Below, piece after piece: positions 1 to 6,288 of a stretch of DNA of 8,223 nucleotides. How positions within the stretch are numbered: position 1 is the stretch's first letter; every line of letters starts with the position of its first letter. The position numbers and the translations under genes are program-made. The stretch covers positions 1 through 8,223 of the forward strand of contig CALGAR010000012.1 in NCBI GenBank assembly GCA_937959285.1, in the 5' to 3' direction. The notes under the pieces are model-generated. The model was given only the letters and a program-made list of their open reading frames with translations. It did no database searches and was not told where the DNA came from. Source of the DNA: an uncultured Bryobacterales bacterium (GTDB taxonomy: Bacteria > Acidobacteriota > Terriglobia > Bryobacterales > Bryobacteraceae).

Positions 1-322
1 CATTTTCAAGATTGTGGACGGCGTATGGCTCGCGTCCGCGTCCATCGTCACGATCACCTCGTCTGGTTCGCTCGTTTTGGCCGCCCCATACAGGCCGTCC
101 CGGATTGTACTTCCCAAACCCAGCTTCCTCTCGTGACGAAGAATCTCGATCGGCAACCGCTTGCCAGCCTGTTCGAGGACCTCCAAGCTTCCGTCCGTGC
201 TGCCGTCGTCCACGGCGATAATAGGGTAGCGCAACCCGCAAAAAGGTTTCCGCCAGATCGCTTAGAAGTTGTTCCAGATTGTCAGCTTCGTTGTAGATCG
301 GTAGAACGACGGTAACCCTCAG
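1..322 (-). pseudogene. Partial family 2 glycosyltransferase (DPM1-like), apparent frameshift
   Basis: This is the N-terminal part of a GT-A fold family 2 glycosyltransferase, most like polyprenol/dolichyl-phosphate mannose or glucose synthases, which move a sugar from a nucleotide-sugar to a lipid phosphate at the membrane. Read on the minus strand from 322, the first frame gives RVTVVLPIYNEADNLEQLL, the standard N-terminal strand and helix. Another frame then gives PIIAVDDGSTDGSLEVL, a GLGSTIRDGL segment and VTMDADASH with the DxD-type metal/nucleotide-sugar site. The two frames join properly if one base is removed from the A5 run at 240-244 (T5 in the gene), giving LAETFCGLRYPIIAVDDG. The first frame has no ATG, GTG or TTG start. 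An upstream in-frame TGA leaves CTG at 322-320 as the only well-placed start. The rest of the gene lies beyond position 1. Either the gene is decaying or the read has a homopolymer error. The family call is firm; whether the gene is broken is not. Confidence 0.7.
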
Positions 323-328
323 AGGCCA

Positions 329-334
329 TCCTCC
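329..334 (-). promoter_or_regulatory. Ribosome binding site GGAGGA ahead of a CTG start
   Basis: On the minus strand, GGAGGA is followed by six bases and then CTG AGG GTT ACC, which begins the conserved MRVTVVLPIYNE-type N-terminus of the glycosyltransferase. The spacing is ideal for initiation at CTG (322-320). The ATG at 329-327 directly abuts the motif and opens a 15-codon frame unrelated to the family, so it is unlikely to be the start. Confidence 0.5.
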
Positions 335-359
335 GCTGCAATTCCATAGCCTTCATTTC

Positions 360-380
360 AACAGGGCGGGATCGAGGCCT
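360..380 (+). repeat. Interrupted direct repeat, copy 1 (AACAGGG-5 nt-TCGAGGCCT)
   Basis: AACAGGG (360-366) and TCGAGGCCT (372-380) are separated by CGGGA. The same two blocks occur adjacent to each other at 557-572. Sixteen identical bases in the same order, about 190 bases apart in one intergenic region, is more than expected by chance. The copies differ by a 5-base insertion, so a single operator site is not certain. Confidence 0.45.
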
Positions 381-530
381 GGTGTTGCGTCTCCGGGCGC
401 CGTCACGAATCCGCCTTCCGGCCTATCTCAGGCTACTTCAAACCTCTAATACCGAGCCTGCCCGATCCCTAGCATGCTCCTGCTTGAGAAACCTTAATGA
501 GAGGAGTCTTTCCCTGTAAACAGTCAGCAA

Positions 531-549
531 ATCCCCTTCCGCAAGGGAT
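531..549 (+). other. Small hairpin in the dabA leader
   Basis: ATCCCCTTCCGCAAGGGAT can fold into a CCCTT/AAGGG stem with a four-base CCGC loop. The stem extends by two A-T pairs past a bulged C. No T-run follows, so it is not an intrinsic terminator. It would cover the ATG at 548, which argues mildly against that start codon. Confidence 0.3.
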
Positions 550-556
550 GGCGGAG

Positions 557-572
557 AACAGGGTCGAGGCCT
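557..572 (+). repeat. Direct repeat, copy 2 (AACAGGGTCGAGGCCT)
   Basis: The sixteen bases AACAGGGTCGAGGCCT match 360-366 plus 372-380, without the five intervening bases found there. This copy ends 44 bases before the preferred dabA start at 617. It could be a protein-binding site or simply a duplication remnant. Confidence 0.45.
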
Positions 573-616
573 CATGCTGGCAGAAGAGCGGCCTTTCACG
601 CCCTCGCAATGCTCCC

Positions 617-3454
617 ATGAACACTCAAGTCGATACCGTCCGCCGGGCAGTCAAACGTGCTTCCCATCTTCTTCCTGCTCAGGGACCGATCGGCGTGTTC
701 GTACATCACAACACACTGCATGCGTTTCAGCACCTTCCCTTTGAGCAGGCAGTGGCAGAAGCATCCGCGCTGTTCGGAACGGAAGCGTGGATGCGAGAAG
801 AGCAGTACCGGGAAGAGTTTAGCCGCGGCAGAATTCTGCTGGAAGATATCGACGCAGTTCTGAACTCCGAAGCGAACGCGCCTGTTTATTCATGGCTCGA
901 CCGGGTGGCGCTGCGCCGCATCATGCTGGTGCCGGGTGTCCGCCCTTTTCACCGTTCCACAATTCGATGGGAAATTGAGGAAGGCAATCTCCTGCGTAGC
1001 AGTGAAGACCGCAAGCTCTTCGAGGCATGTCTGAACAGCATTGAACGGCCCCCAAAGCCGCCGGAGCCTTCTCCGCGGAGGTTAAGAGACATCCTGCTGG
1101 ACACGACGGGGGATGATCTGGATGAGATTGTCCATCCTCTTCTGATCCGGTTGTGCAGCAGCTACCTTGACCAGGGGCTTGCTTACTGGCCGATGCCCGA
1201 TCGCCGGGCTGGCTTCTATCGATGTGTCCGCACCCTTTGGCATCAGAGGGGCGCTCTCCTTCCCAACCACCTGAGGGACTTGCCCGCAGAGTTCCGGCGT
1301 CAGATGCGAGCCGGAATGACTAGCGAGGAGGCGGTAGCCGATGCGCTCAAGCGGCTCCGCGTACCGATAACAAACTACGAACGAGTAATTACGTCGGAGC
1401 TTCTGGCGCTTCCTGGCTGGGCGGGCCTGATGAACCGGCTCGAACATGAACCGGAGCTTGCGCCCCACGACCGGGTTAGGTGCTCGCTCATGGACTTCCT
1501 GGCCGTGCGGCTCACGTTGACGTCCGTGGCCGCCTTGAGTCTCGCCGGTGACCCCGAGACTCTCGAGGCGCTTCAAACGGCGCCGCCCTCGCCTCCTTCT
1601 CTTGAGTTAGACCGCCTCGTCGAAGCAGCGCAAATGTTCGAAGTCGCAAAAGCTGCGAGGTTATCGGCGGATCGAATCATGAGCGACTCCCCCTTGCAAC
1701 TCAGAGTGCTGCTAGAAGAGATCCGCCGATTCAACGAGTTCGAACGCCGAAGAGTGTGGCACTTGGCCTACGAGCGCCGTCACGAACGGAGCGTACTTGG
1801 GCCCCTTGGCGTGCATCGGCAAAGCACTCCCATTATCCCCTCTTCCAAGCGTCCCGCGGCGCAATACTTCTTCTGCATTGATGAGCGCGAGGAGTCGATT
1901 CGCAGGAACCTGGAAGAGATCGCGCCGGATATTGAAACCTTCAGCGCCGCAGGTTTCTTCGGCATAGCCGTGGATTACGCAGGCATCGATGACGCTCACG
2001 GCGCCTCGCTTTGCCCGGTCGTTGTAAAGCCGCAACATGCAGTCCGCGAACGGCCGGTGACTGAGGATGAGCCTCTTCACGAGAAGCGCAAAACCATGCG
2101 TGCCGCCTGGGCGACGATCGTCCGGTCCCTGTCTTTGTCCTCGCGGACGCTGATTCGCGGATCGTTGAGCACCAGTGTCCTGGGCCTCTTCTCGCTGATC
2201 CCCCTGATCGCACACGTACTGACTCCGCGCCAGTACGCGCGCCTCGCGCGTGCACTCAATCGGTGGATTCTGCCCGAGCCTAGAACTGAGCTGACTCTGA
2301 TGAGAACGGACCGGGAGGGGCACGACATTTCGGAGAACCTGCTGCTCGGCTTCACGGTCGAGGAAAAGATCGAGCGCGTTGCGAGCGTGCTGGCTCCCGT
2401 CGGATTGCGAATTAACTTTGCACCGGTGGTGATCATCCTCGGACATGGCTCGACCAGTCTGAATAATCCGCACGAATCCGCCTACGATTGCGGCGCCTGC
2501 GGAGGACGCCGCGGCGGACCCAACGCCCGGCTGTTCGCCGCCATGGCAAACCACCCTGAGGTGCGCCAGGGCCTCAAGGAGCGAGGCATCTTCATACCCG
2601 ATGACACCTGGTTCGTCGGCGGATACCACGACACTTGCAGCGACGACATCGAATACTACGACGTGGACTTCATGCCCGAGGCCTTCCGGCCTGGCTTTGA
2701 GGCTGCAAAAGCAATTCTCGACCGCGCCCGTATGTTGAATGCCCACGAGCGCGCCCGCCGGTTCGAGGCGGCCCCGCTCGATCTCACTCCCGAGGAGGCC
2801 TTCCGGCATGTGCAGGAGAGATCCGAGCACCTTGCCGAGCCGAGACCGGAATACGGGCATGCGACCAATGCAGTCTGCATTGTCGGACGGAGACAGACGA
2901 CCAAGGGGCTTTTTCTGGATCGCCGCGCATTCCTGGTGTCCTACGATCCGCTCCAGGATCCCACCAACGAGAACCTTGCAAAACTGCTTGCAGCCGCGAT
3001 CCCAGTATGCGCCGGCATCAGTCTTGAGTACTACTTCAGCTACGTTGATAACGACCGCTACGGATGCGGAACCAAGCTGCCGCACAATATAACGGGGCTT
3101 GTGGGCGTAATGGACGGCCACGCCAGCGACCTTCGCACCGGGCTCCCCTGGCAGATGGTCGAGATTCACGAACCGGTCCGCGTCCTGTTCAATGTAGAGA
3201 CCACGCCTGACCGGCTGATGTCGGTCATCAACGGTAATCCCTCGCTGCGAGAGCTTGTGGAAAACCGCTGGATCCGTCTTTCCACTCTTGATCCGGACAC
3301 GGGAGTAATTCACGTATATCGGGACGGGATCTTTGAGGAGAGTCCTCCTTGGAAGGCTCCGGTTCCTGAAGTGCGGTCATCGATGGAGTGGTATCGCGGC
3401 AAGCGCGGGCATCTGCCGATCGCGAGAGTTGTGGGTACGCGCACTCGTAGTTGA
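617..3454 (+). CDS. dabA: DabA, zinc-binding inorganic carbon transporter subunit (DUF2309/UPF0753)
   Basis: DabA is the cytoplasmic, beta-carbonic-anhydrase-like half of the DAB complex, which with DabB uses a cation gradient to drive CO2 hydration and accumulate bicarbonate. Numbering from 617 (945 residues), the family N-terminus GPIGVFVHHNTLHAFQHLPF lies near residues 23-42. The expected metal site is complete. Cys420 and Asp422 lie in FFCIDEREESIRR, His610 in ILGHGSTS and Cys625 in YDCGACGG. The 15-residue His-Cys spacing equals that of the characterised Halothiobacillus DabA (His524, Cys539). The Arg of CIDER and the C-terminal block GCGTKLPHN...DLRTGLPWQMVEIHEP are also present. I chose ATG 617 because family similarity begins a few residues later. 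ATG 497 and ATG 548 are in-frame alternatives, and none of the three has a clearly superior ribosome site. The stop is followed 11 bases later by dabB. No RuBisCO or carboxysome gene is in view, so the carbon could equally serve heterotrophic carboxylations. Confidence 0.95.
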   Translation: MNTQVDTVRRAVKRASHLLPAQGPIGVFVHHNTLHAFQHLPFEQAVAEASALFGTEAWMREEQYREEFSRGRILLEDIDAVLNSEANAPVYSWLDRVALRRIMLVPGVRPFHRSTIRWEIEEGNLLRSSEDRKLFEACLNSIERPPKPPEPSPRRLRDILLDTTGDDLDEIVHPLLIRLCSSYLDQGLAYWPMPDRRAGFYRCVRTLWHQRGALLPNHLRDLPAEFRRQMRAGMTSEEAVADALKRLRVPITNYERVITSELLALPGWAGLMNRLEHEPELAPHDRVRCSLMDFLAVRLTLTSVAALSLAGDPETLEALQTAPPSPPSLELDRLVEAAQMFEVAKAARLSADRIMSDSPLQLRVLLEEIRRFNEFERRRVWHLAYERRHERSVLGPLGVHRQSTPIIPSSKRPAAQYFFCIDEREESIRRNLEEIAPDIETFSAAGFFGIAVDYAGIDDAHGASLCPVVVKPQHAVRERPVTEDEPLHEKRKTMRAAWATIVRSLSLSSRTLIRGSLSTSVLGLFSLIPLIAHVLTPRQYARLARALNRWILPEPRTELTLMRTDREGHDISENLLLGFTVEEKIERVASVLAPVGLRINFAPVVIILGHGSTSLNNPHESAYDCGACGGRRGGPNARLFAAMANHPEVRQGLKERGIFIPDDTWFVGGYHDTCSDDIEYYDVDFMPEAFRPGFEAAKAILDRARMLNAHERARRFEAAPLDLTPEEAFRHVQERSEHLAEPRPEYGHATNAVCIVGRRQTTKGLFLDRRAFLVSYDPLQDPTNENLAKLLAAAIPVCAGISLEYYFSYVDNDRYGCGTKLPHNITGLVGVMDGHASDLRTGLPWQMVEIHEPVRVLFNVETTPDRLMSVINGNPSLRELVENRWIRLSTLDPDTGVIHVYRDGIFEESPPWKAPVPEVRSSMEWYRGKRGHLPIARVVGTRTRS

Positions 3455-3465
3455 GGGTTGAGGGA

Positions 3466-4827
3466 ATGATGTCAGAACTCATGCTCATCGTCATTCTTGG
3501 CGCGCCGCTTGTGATGGCTCTGTGGCTCGCGGCAACGTGGCTGGCAGGGCTCGAACCGGGCGAGCGCACCATTTCGCGCACTACCGCCGCTTCCTTTGTC
3601 GTGGCTACCGCAGCCACTGGCGCCCTTGCCTGGACGATGTATGGGTCGGGATGGGCTCCGGTTATTGTTGATATCGGGAACTGGTTTGCAGCCGGAGCTT
3701 ATTCGTTTCCGATTCTGCTCGTCGTTGACCGCTTATCACTGCCTCTGCTCGCACTTACAGTGGTACTTTCAGGGCTGATCGGATCCTTTTCGTCCCGCTA
3801 CTTGCATCGGGAAGCCGGGTATCTCCGCTTTTTTCTCCTCCTTCACGTATTTGCGTTCGGTGCGGAGGCGGCTTTCGCTGCCGGCTCCTTTAACCTTCTG
3901 ATCGTGGGTTGGGAACTTGTCGGACTGAGTTCCGTAATGCTCATCGCGTTCTTTAATCAGCGCATGGCTCCGGTGAAGAATGCCATCCGGGCTTTCGCGA
4001 TCTACCGTGTTACCGATATCGGTTTGCTCCTGGGTGTATTCCTGCTGCACCATGCCGCGGGTTCCGCCTCCTGCACCCTGTTGTTTCACGGCATCTGGCC
4101 GCAGCAGGACACACCCCTTGGGGCAGGCACTGCCACTGCCGTTGCGATCTGTTTTCTGCTTGCGGCTGCTGGGAAATCGGCGCAGGCGCCTTTCTCAGGC
4201 TGGTTGCCACGCGCCATGGAAGGCCCCACGCCTTCGAGCGCTATCTTCTACGGCGGAATCTCGGTTCATCTCGGTGTCTATCTTCTGCTGAGAGCCGCCC
4301 CTATTATCCAGAAGTCACCCGTCGCCCCGGCGCTTGTTGTTTTCGTCGGACTCGTAACCGCAATCCTCGCAACCCTTTCAGCGAGGACGGCCAGTGACGC
4401 AAAAACATCTCTCGCGCTTGCGACCCTTGGACAACTCGGCGTGATCTTCACGGAAGCGGGGCTGGGTTTCGAGCGTCTTGCTCTTCTGCATCTGACCGCG
4501 CACGCCATAATCCGTACCTTGCAGTTTTTGCGCGCGCCTTCGATGCTCCATGACCACCACCGCGTCCACGCGGCCGCCGGGGGCGCTCTATCGAGAACGG
4601 GACTGTACTATGAAGCACTTCTTCCCATCAACCTTCGCCGGTGGCTATACCGTTTCGCGCTTGACCGGTGTCACCTGGACACACTGATTGACCGCTTTGT
4701 GGGGGACCCGATCCTCCGGATTGCTCGAAGACTGACCGCAATGGAGCGCGCGGGACGAGCGGTTTCTGTACAAAGTTCCGCGCGCGTTCTTGCCGGGACT
4801 TCAGTGAACGAAGTGGCAGGAGGATAG
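3466..4827 (+). CDS. dabB: DabB, NuoL/MrpA-like cation-conducting membrane subunit
   Basis: This is a polytopic membrane protein of the Nuo/Mrp antiporter family, expected to carry the H+ or Na+ flow that energises DabA. Numbering from ATG 3466 (453 residues), Glu150 in LIVGWELVGLSS matches the NuoL TM5 glutamate and Lys237 in AAGKSAQAPFSGWLPRAMEG the TM7 lysine. Lys313 lies in ASDAKTSLALATLGQLG. His342 and His346 form the H-x3-H-x3-K motif, but position 350 is Arg (HLTAHAIIRTLQFLRAP). After about residue 356 the protein turns hydrophilic and ends with no further membrane span. It therefore lacks the NuoL TM12-14 region with its last lysine. GAGGG at 3453-3457 sits eight bases before ATG 3466. 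An in-frame TTG at 3451 overlaps the dabA stop and is a weaker start. The EGPTPSSAIFYGGISVHLGVYLLLR stretch fits DabB better than respiratory NuoL, and the position after dabA supports the call. Confidence 0.92.
   Translation: MMSELMLIVILGAPLVMALWLAATWLAGLEPGERTISRTTAASFVVATAATGALAWTMYGSGWAPVIVDIGNWFAAGAYSFPILLVVDRLSLPLLALTVVLSGLIGSFSSRYLHREAGYLRFFLLLHVFAFGAEAAFAAGSFNLLIVGWELVGLSSVMLIAFFNQRMAPVKNAIRAFAIYRVTDIGLLLGVFLLHHAAGSASCTLLFHGIWPQQDTPLGAGTATAVAICFLLAAAGKSAQAPFSGWLPRAMEGPTPSSAIFYGGISVHLGVYLLLRAAPIIQKSPVAPALVVFVGLVTAILATLSARTASDAKTSLALATLGQLGVIFTEAGLGFERLALLHLTAHAIIRTLQFLRAPSMLHDHHRVHAAAGGALSRTGLYYEALLPINLRRWLYRFALDRCHLDTLIDRFVGDPILRIARRLTAMERAGRAVSVQSSARVLAGTSVNEVAGG
4818..4823 (+). promoter_or_regulatory. 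Ribosome binding site AGGAGG at an abutting stop/start
   Basis: AGGAGG lies inside the last codons of dabB, four bases before GTG 4828. The dabB TAG (4825-4827) is immediately followed by this GTG with no gap. This fixes the start of the third gene and implies that the two membrane proteins are translationally coupled. Confidence 0.75.
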
Positions 4828-6171
4828 GTGGCCGCAGCACGACTCGCGCTTACGACAGTTTCCATAGCAGCCCCCGTAGTGGGGGCGGTCGTCGCCACCG
4901 GTCAAGAGAGGCCTCGGAAGATCGGCTTCGCGTCCGCGGCGGTCTCGCTGGCGGCCTTGATCGCGGCCGTGTGGCTGACGCCAGCAGCCAGCGCCGTTCT
5001 TGCCGTCGATGCGCTGGCCGCTGCCCCGGCGCTGGCGTTTGCCGCTCTCGTCGCGGCGTCATTTCTAATCGCTCCGTCCGCGGATCTGAGTGGCGCAAAT
5101 TGCCGGGATCTGCTTCTCTGCCTCGCCGGCGCCCTGACGCTTTACTGCGCGCATAACCCCTTCCTCCTCATAGCCGGCTTCGCTGTGTCCGCGCTGCCGC
5201 TCCTGATACCCCGCGCCGCTCGAGGCAGAAGGTCCCCGCTCAAGGCGTCCATCGCGCTCGGACTCGCAACGCTCCTGCTGGCTGCAGGCAGCATCCTGCT
5301 AATGACCGCCACCAGCGGGACTGCAGCTATGTTCGCCCTTGCCGCTGTGCTGCTCGCATCGCTCATTCGAAGCGGAGTATTTCCATTCCACTCATGGCTG
5401 TTCTCAGCCTGTGAACGTCCGCTCCCGTTCGTTGCTGTGCTGAGCGGGCAGGCAGGCGCGTTCGTCATCGCGCGGCTCGCACTGCCGCACTTCCCACAAA
5501 CGGCTCTGTCTACGCTGCCTTACATCACCAACCTGACGATCGCCGGGAGCCTGTTCACGGTGCTTGTGGCATTGGGAGAAGTCGACCCCAAGAGGACTCT
5601 TGCCCTTCTTCGCGCAAGTCAAAACGGCTTTGTGATAAGCGGCTTAACAAGCGGCGCTCTCGAAGGCATTACAGGAGCCCTGGTACACTGGATCGTAGCG
5701 GCTGTCGCCGCGGGGGGCCTGATCTTGGTTCTACGCTGCCTGGAAGCGCGTTACAGCGACCTCGCTCGGCAGGAGTTTGACGGCCTTGCAGCGAGAACTC
5801 CGCGGCTGGCGGCATTCTTCCTGATCTTCAGCCTCGCCCTGGTAGGTCTGCCGGGCACGCTGGGCTTTTGTTCCGCAGAGCTGCTGTTTCATGGCGTCCT
5901 GGAAGCGCACCCGATCCTCGGTTTGGCGCTCCCGGTCGCGGCTGCGATCAACGCGATTGTCCTGTTGCGTCTCTTCTCGCGCATCTTCTGGGGAAGAAAT
6001 CGCACTCACGTTCCGCCAATGCCAGACGCGCTGCTTAGAGAGCGTCTTGCGCTTACTGCGATGACGCTGTTCCTCATAGCGCTCGGCTTGCTGCCGCACA
6101 GTCTCATTACATCCCGGGTTGCTCCCGCAGAGAAGCTTGCCGCCCTCACACAACCGCTGCGTCATCAGTGA
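4828..6171 (+). CDS. Second Nuo/Mrp-like membrane subunit of the dab operon
   Basis: A strongly hydrophobic 447-residue protein with about a dozen membrane segments, related to the NuoL/M/N and MrpA/D proton-translocating subunits. Residues 178-191, SLIRSGVFPFHSWL, match the TM7 motif, but the conserved Lys is Arg181. The TM5 motif region aligns as LLIAGFAVSAL (residues 113-123), with Ala119 where DabB has its Glu, so that channel residue is missing. Near the C-terminus, DLARQEFDGLAARTPRLAAF and LVGLPGTLGFCSAELLFHG (Glu351) match the TM12 region of NuoM/NuoN, which DabB here lacks. GTG 4828 has an excellent ribosome site and abuts the dabB stop. I infer a structural partner of DabB, perhaps forming a two-protein membrane channel for DabA. 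It could instead be an independent antiporter subunit. I know of no gene symbol for it; family-level confidence is good, its role is uncertain. Confidence 0.8.
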   Translation: MAAARLALTTVSIAAPVVGAVVATGQERPRKIGFASAAVSLAALIAAVWLTPAASAVLAVDALAAAPALAFAALVAASFLIAPSADLSGANCRDLLLCLAGALTLYCAHNPFLLIAGFAVSALPLLIPRAARGRRSPLKASIALGLATLLLAAGSILLMTATSGTAAMFALAAVLLASLIRSGVFPFHSWLFSACERPLPFVAVLSGQAGAFVIARLALPHFPQTALSTLPYITNLTIAGSLFTVLVALGEVDPKRTLALLRASQNGFVISGLTSGALEGITGALVHWIVAAVAAGGLILVLRCLEARYSDLARQEFDGLAARTPRLAAFFLIFSLALVGLPGTLGFCSAELLFHGVLEAHPILGLALPVAAAINAIVLLRLFSRIFWGRNRTHVPPMPDALLRERLALTAMTLFLIALGLLPHSLITSRVAPAEKLAALTQPLRHQ

Positions 6172-6276
6172 TACAAATGTCGTGGCGTCGAAGGAAGTAG
6201 AGTCCAAATGGGCGTCATCACGGACCGAACGGGATACTTCCGGTTGCTGGGTTACACTGGAAGAAAGGGACCATTC

Positions 6277-6281
6277 AAAGG
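6277..6281 (+). promoter_or_regulatory. Ribosome binding site AAAGG that favours the kinase start at 6289
   Basis: AAAGG is seven bases before ATG 6289. The only other plausible start, ATG 6208, has AAGGA at 6191-6195, twelve bases away, which is too far for efficient use. The 27 residues between the two starts show no recognisable feature. The 117-base gap from 6172 to 6288 contains no evident terminator or promoter. Confidence 0.5.
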
Positions 6282-6288
6282 CGTTCCG

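Larger units (their letters stand above)
323..616. other. Divergent intergenic region and leader of the dab genes
   Basis: This stretch separates the leftward glycosyltransferase from the rightward dab genes, so promoters for both should lie here. I see no convincing -35/-10 pair on either strand; a TAATAC at 447-452 has no acceptable -35 partner. The dabA frame stays open upstream to an ATG at 497, with another ATG at 548. The 40 residues encoded before 617 look nothing like the family N-terminus, so I treat 497-616 as probable 5' leader. It holds a small hairpin (531-549) and one copy of an interrupted direct repeat (557-572), whose other copy lies at 360-380. Confidence 0.5.

Noticed and set aside
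12..315. Two short plus-strand open frames
   Set aside because: They are opposite the glycosyltransferase, whose motifs on the minus strand clearly decide the coding strand.
447..452. TAATAC as a -10 promoter element
   Set aside because: The bases 17 upstream (TATCTC) do not resemble a -35 element, and a single hexamer is weak evidence.
1712..3313. 533-codon open frame on the minus strand
   Set aside because: It lies entirely antisense to dabA, whose plus-strand product has all expected family motifs. The minus translation shows no recognisable domain and is a GC-rich shadow.
3466..6171. DabB and the next gene as one antiporter protein split by a mutation
   Set aside because: The second protein has its own TM7-type motif (PFHSWL) and an N-half of its own, so it is a separate paralogue. 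A good ribosome site also precedes its GTG.
6172..6288. Terminator or promoter between the dab genes and the kinase
   Set aside because: No GC-rich hairpin with a T-run and no acceptable -35/-10 pair were found, so read-through is the simpler reading.
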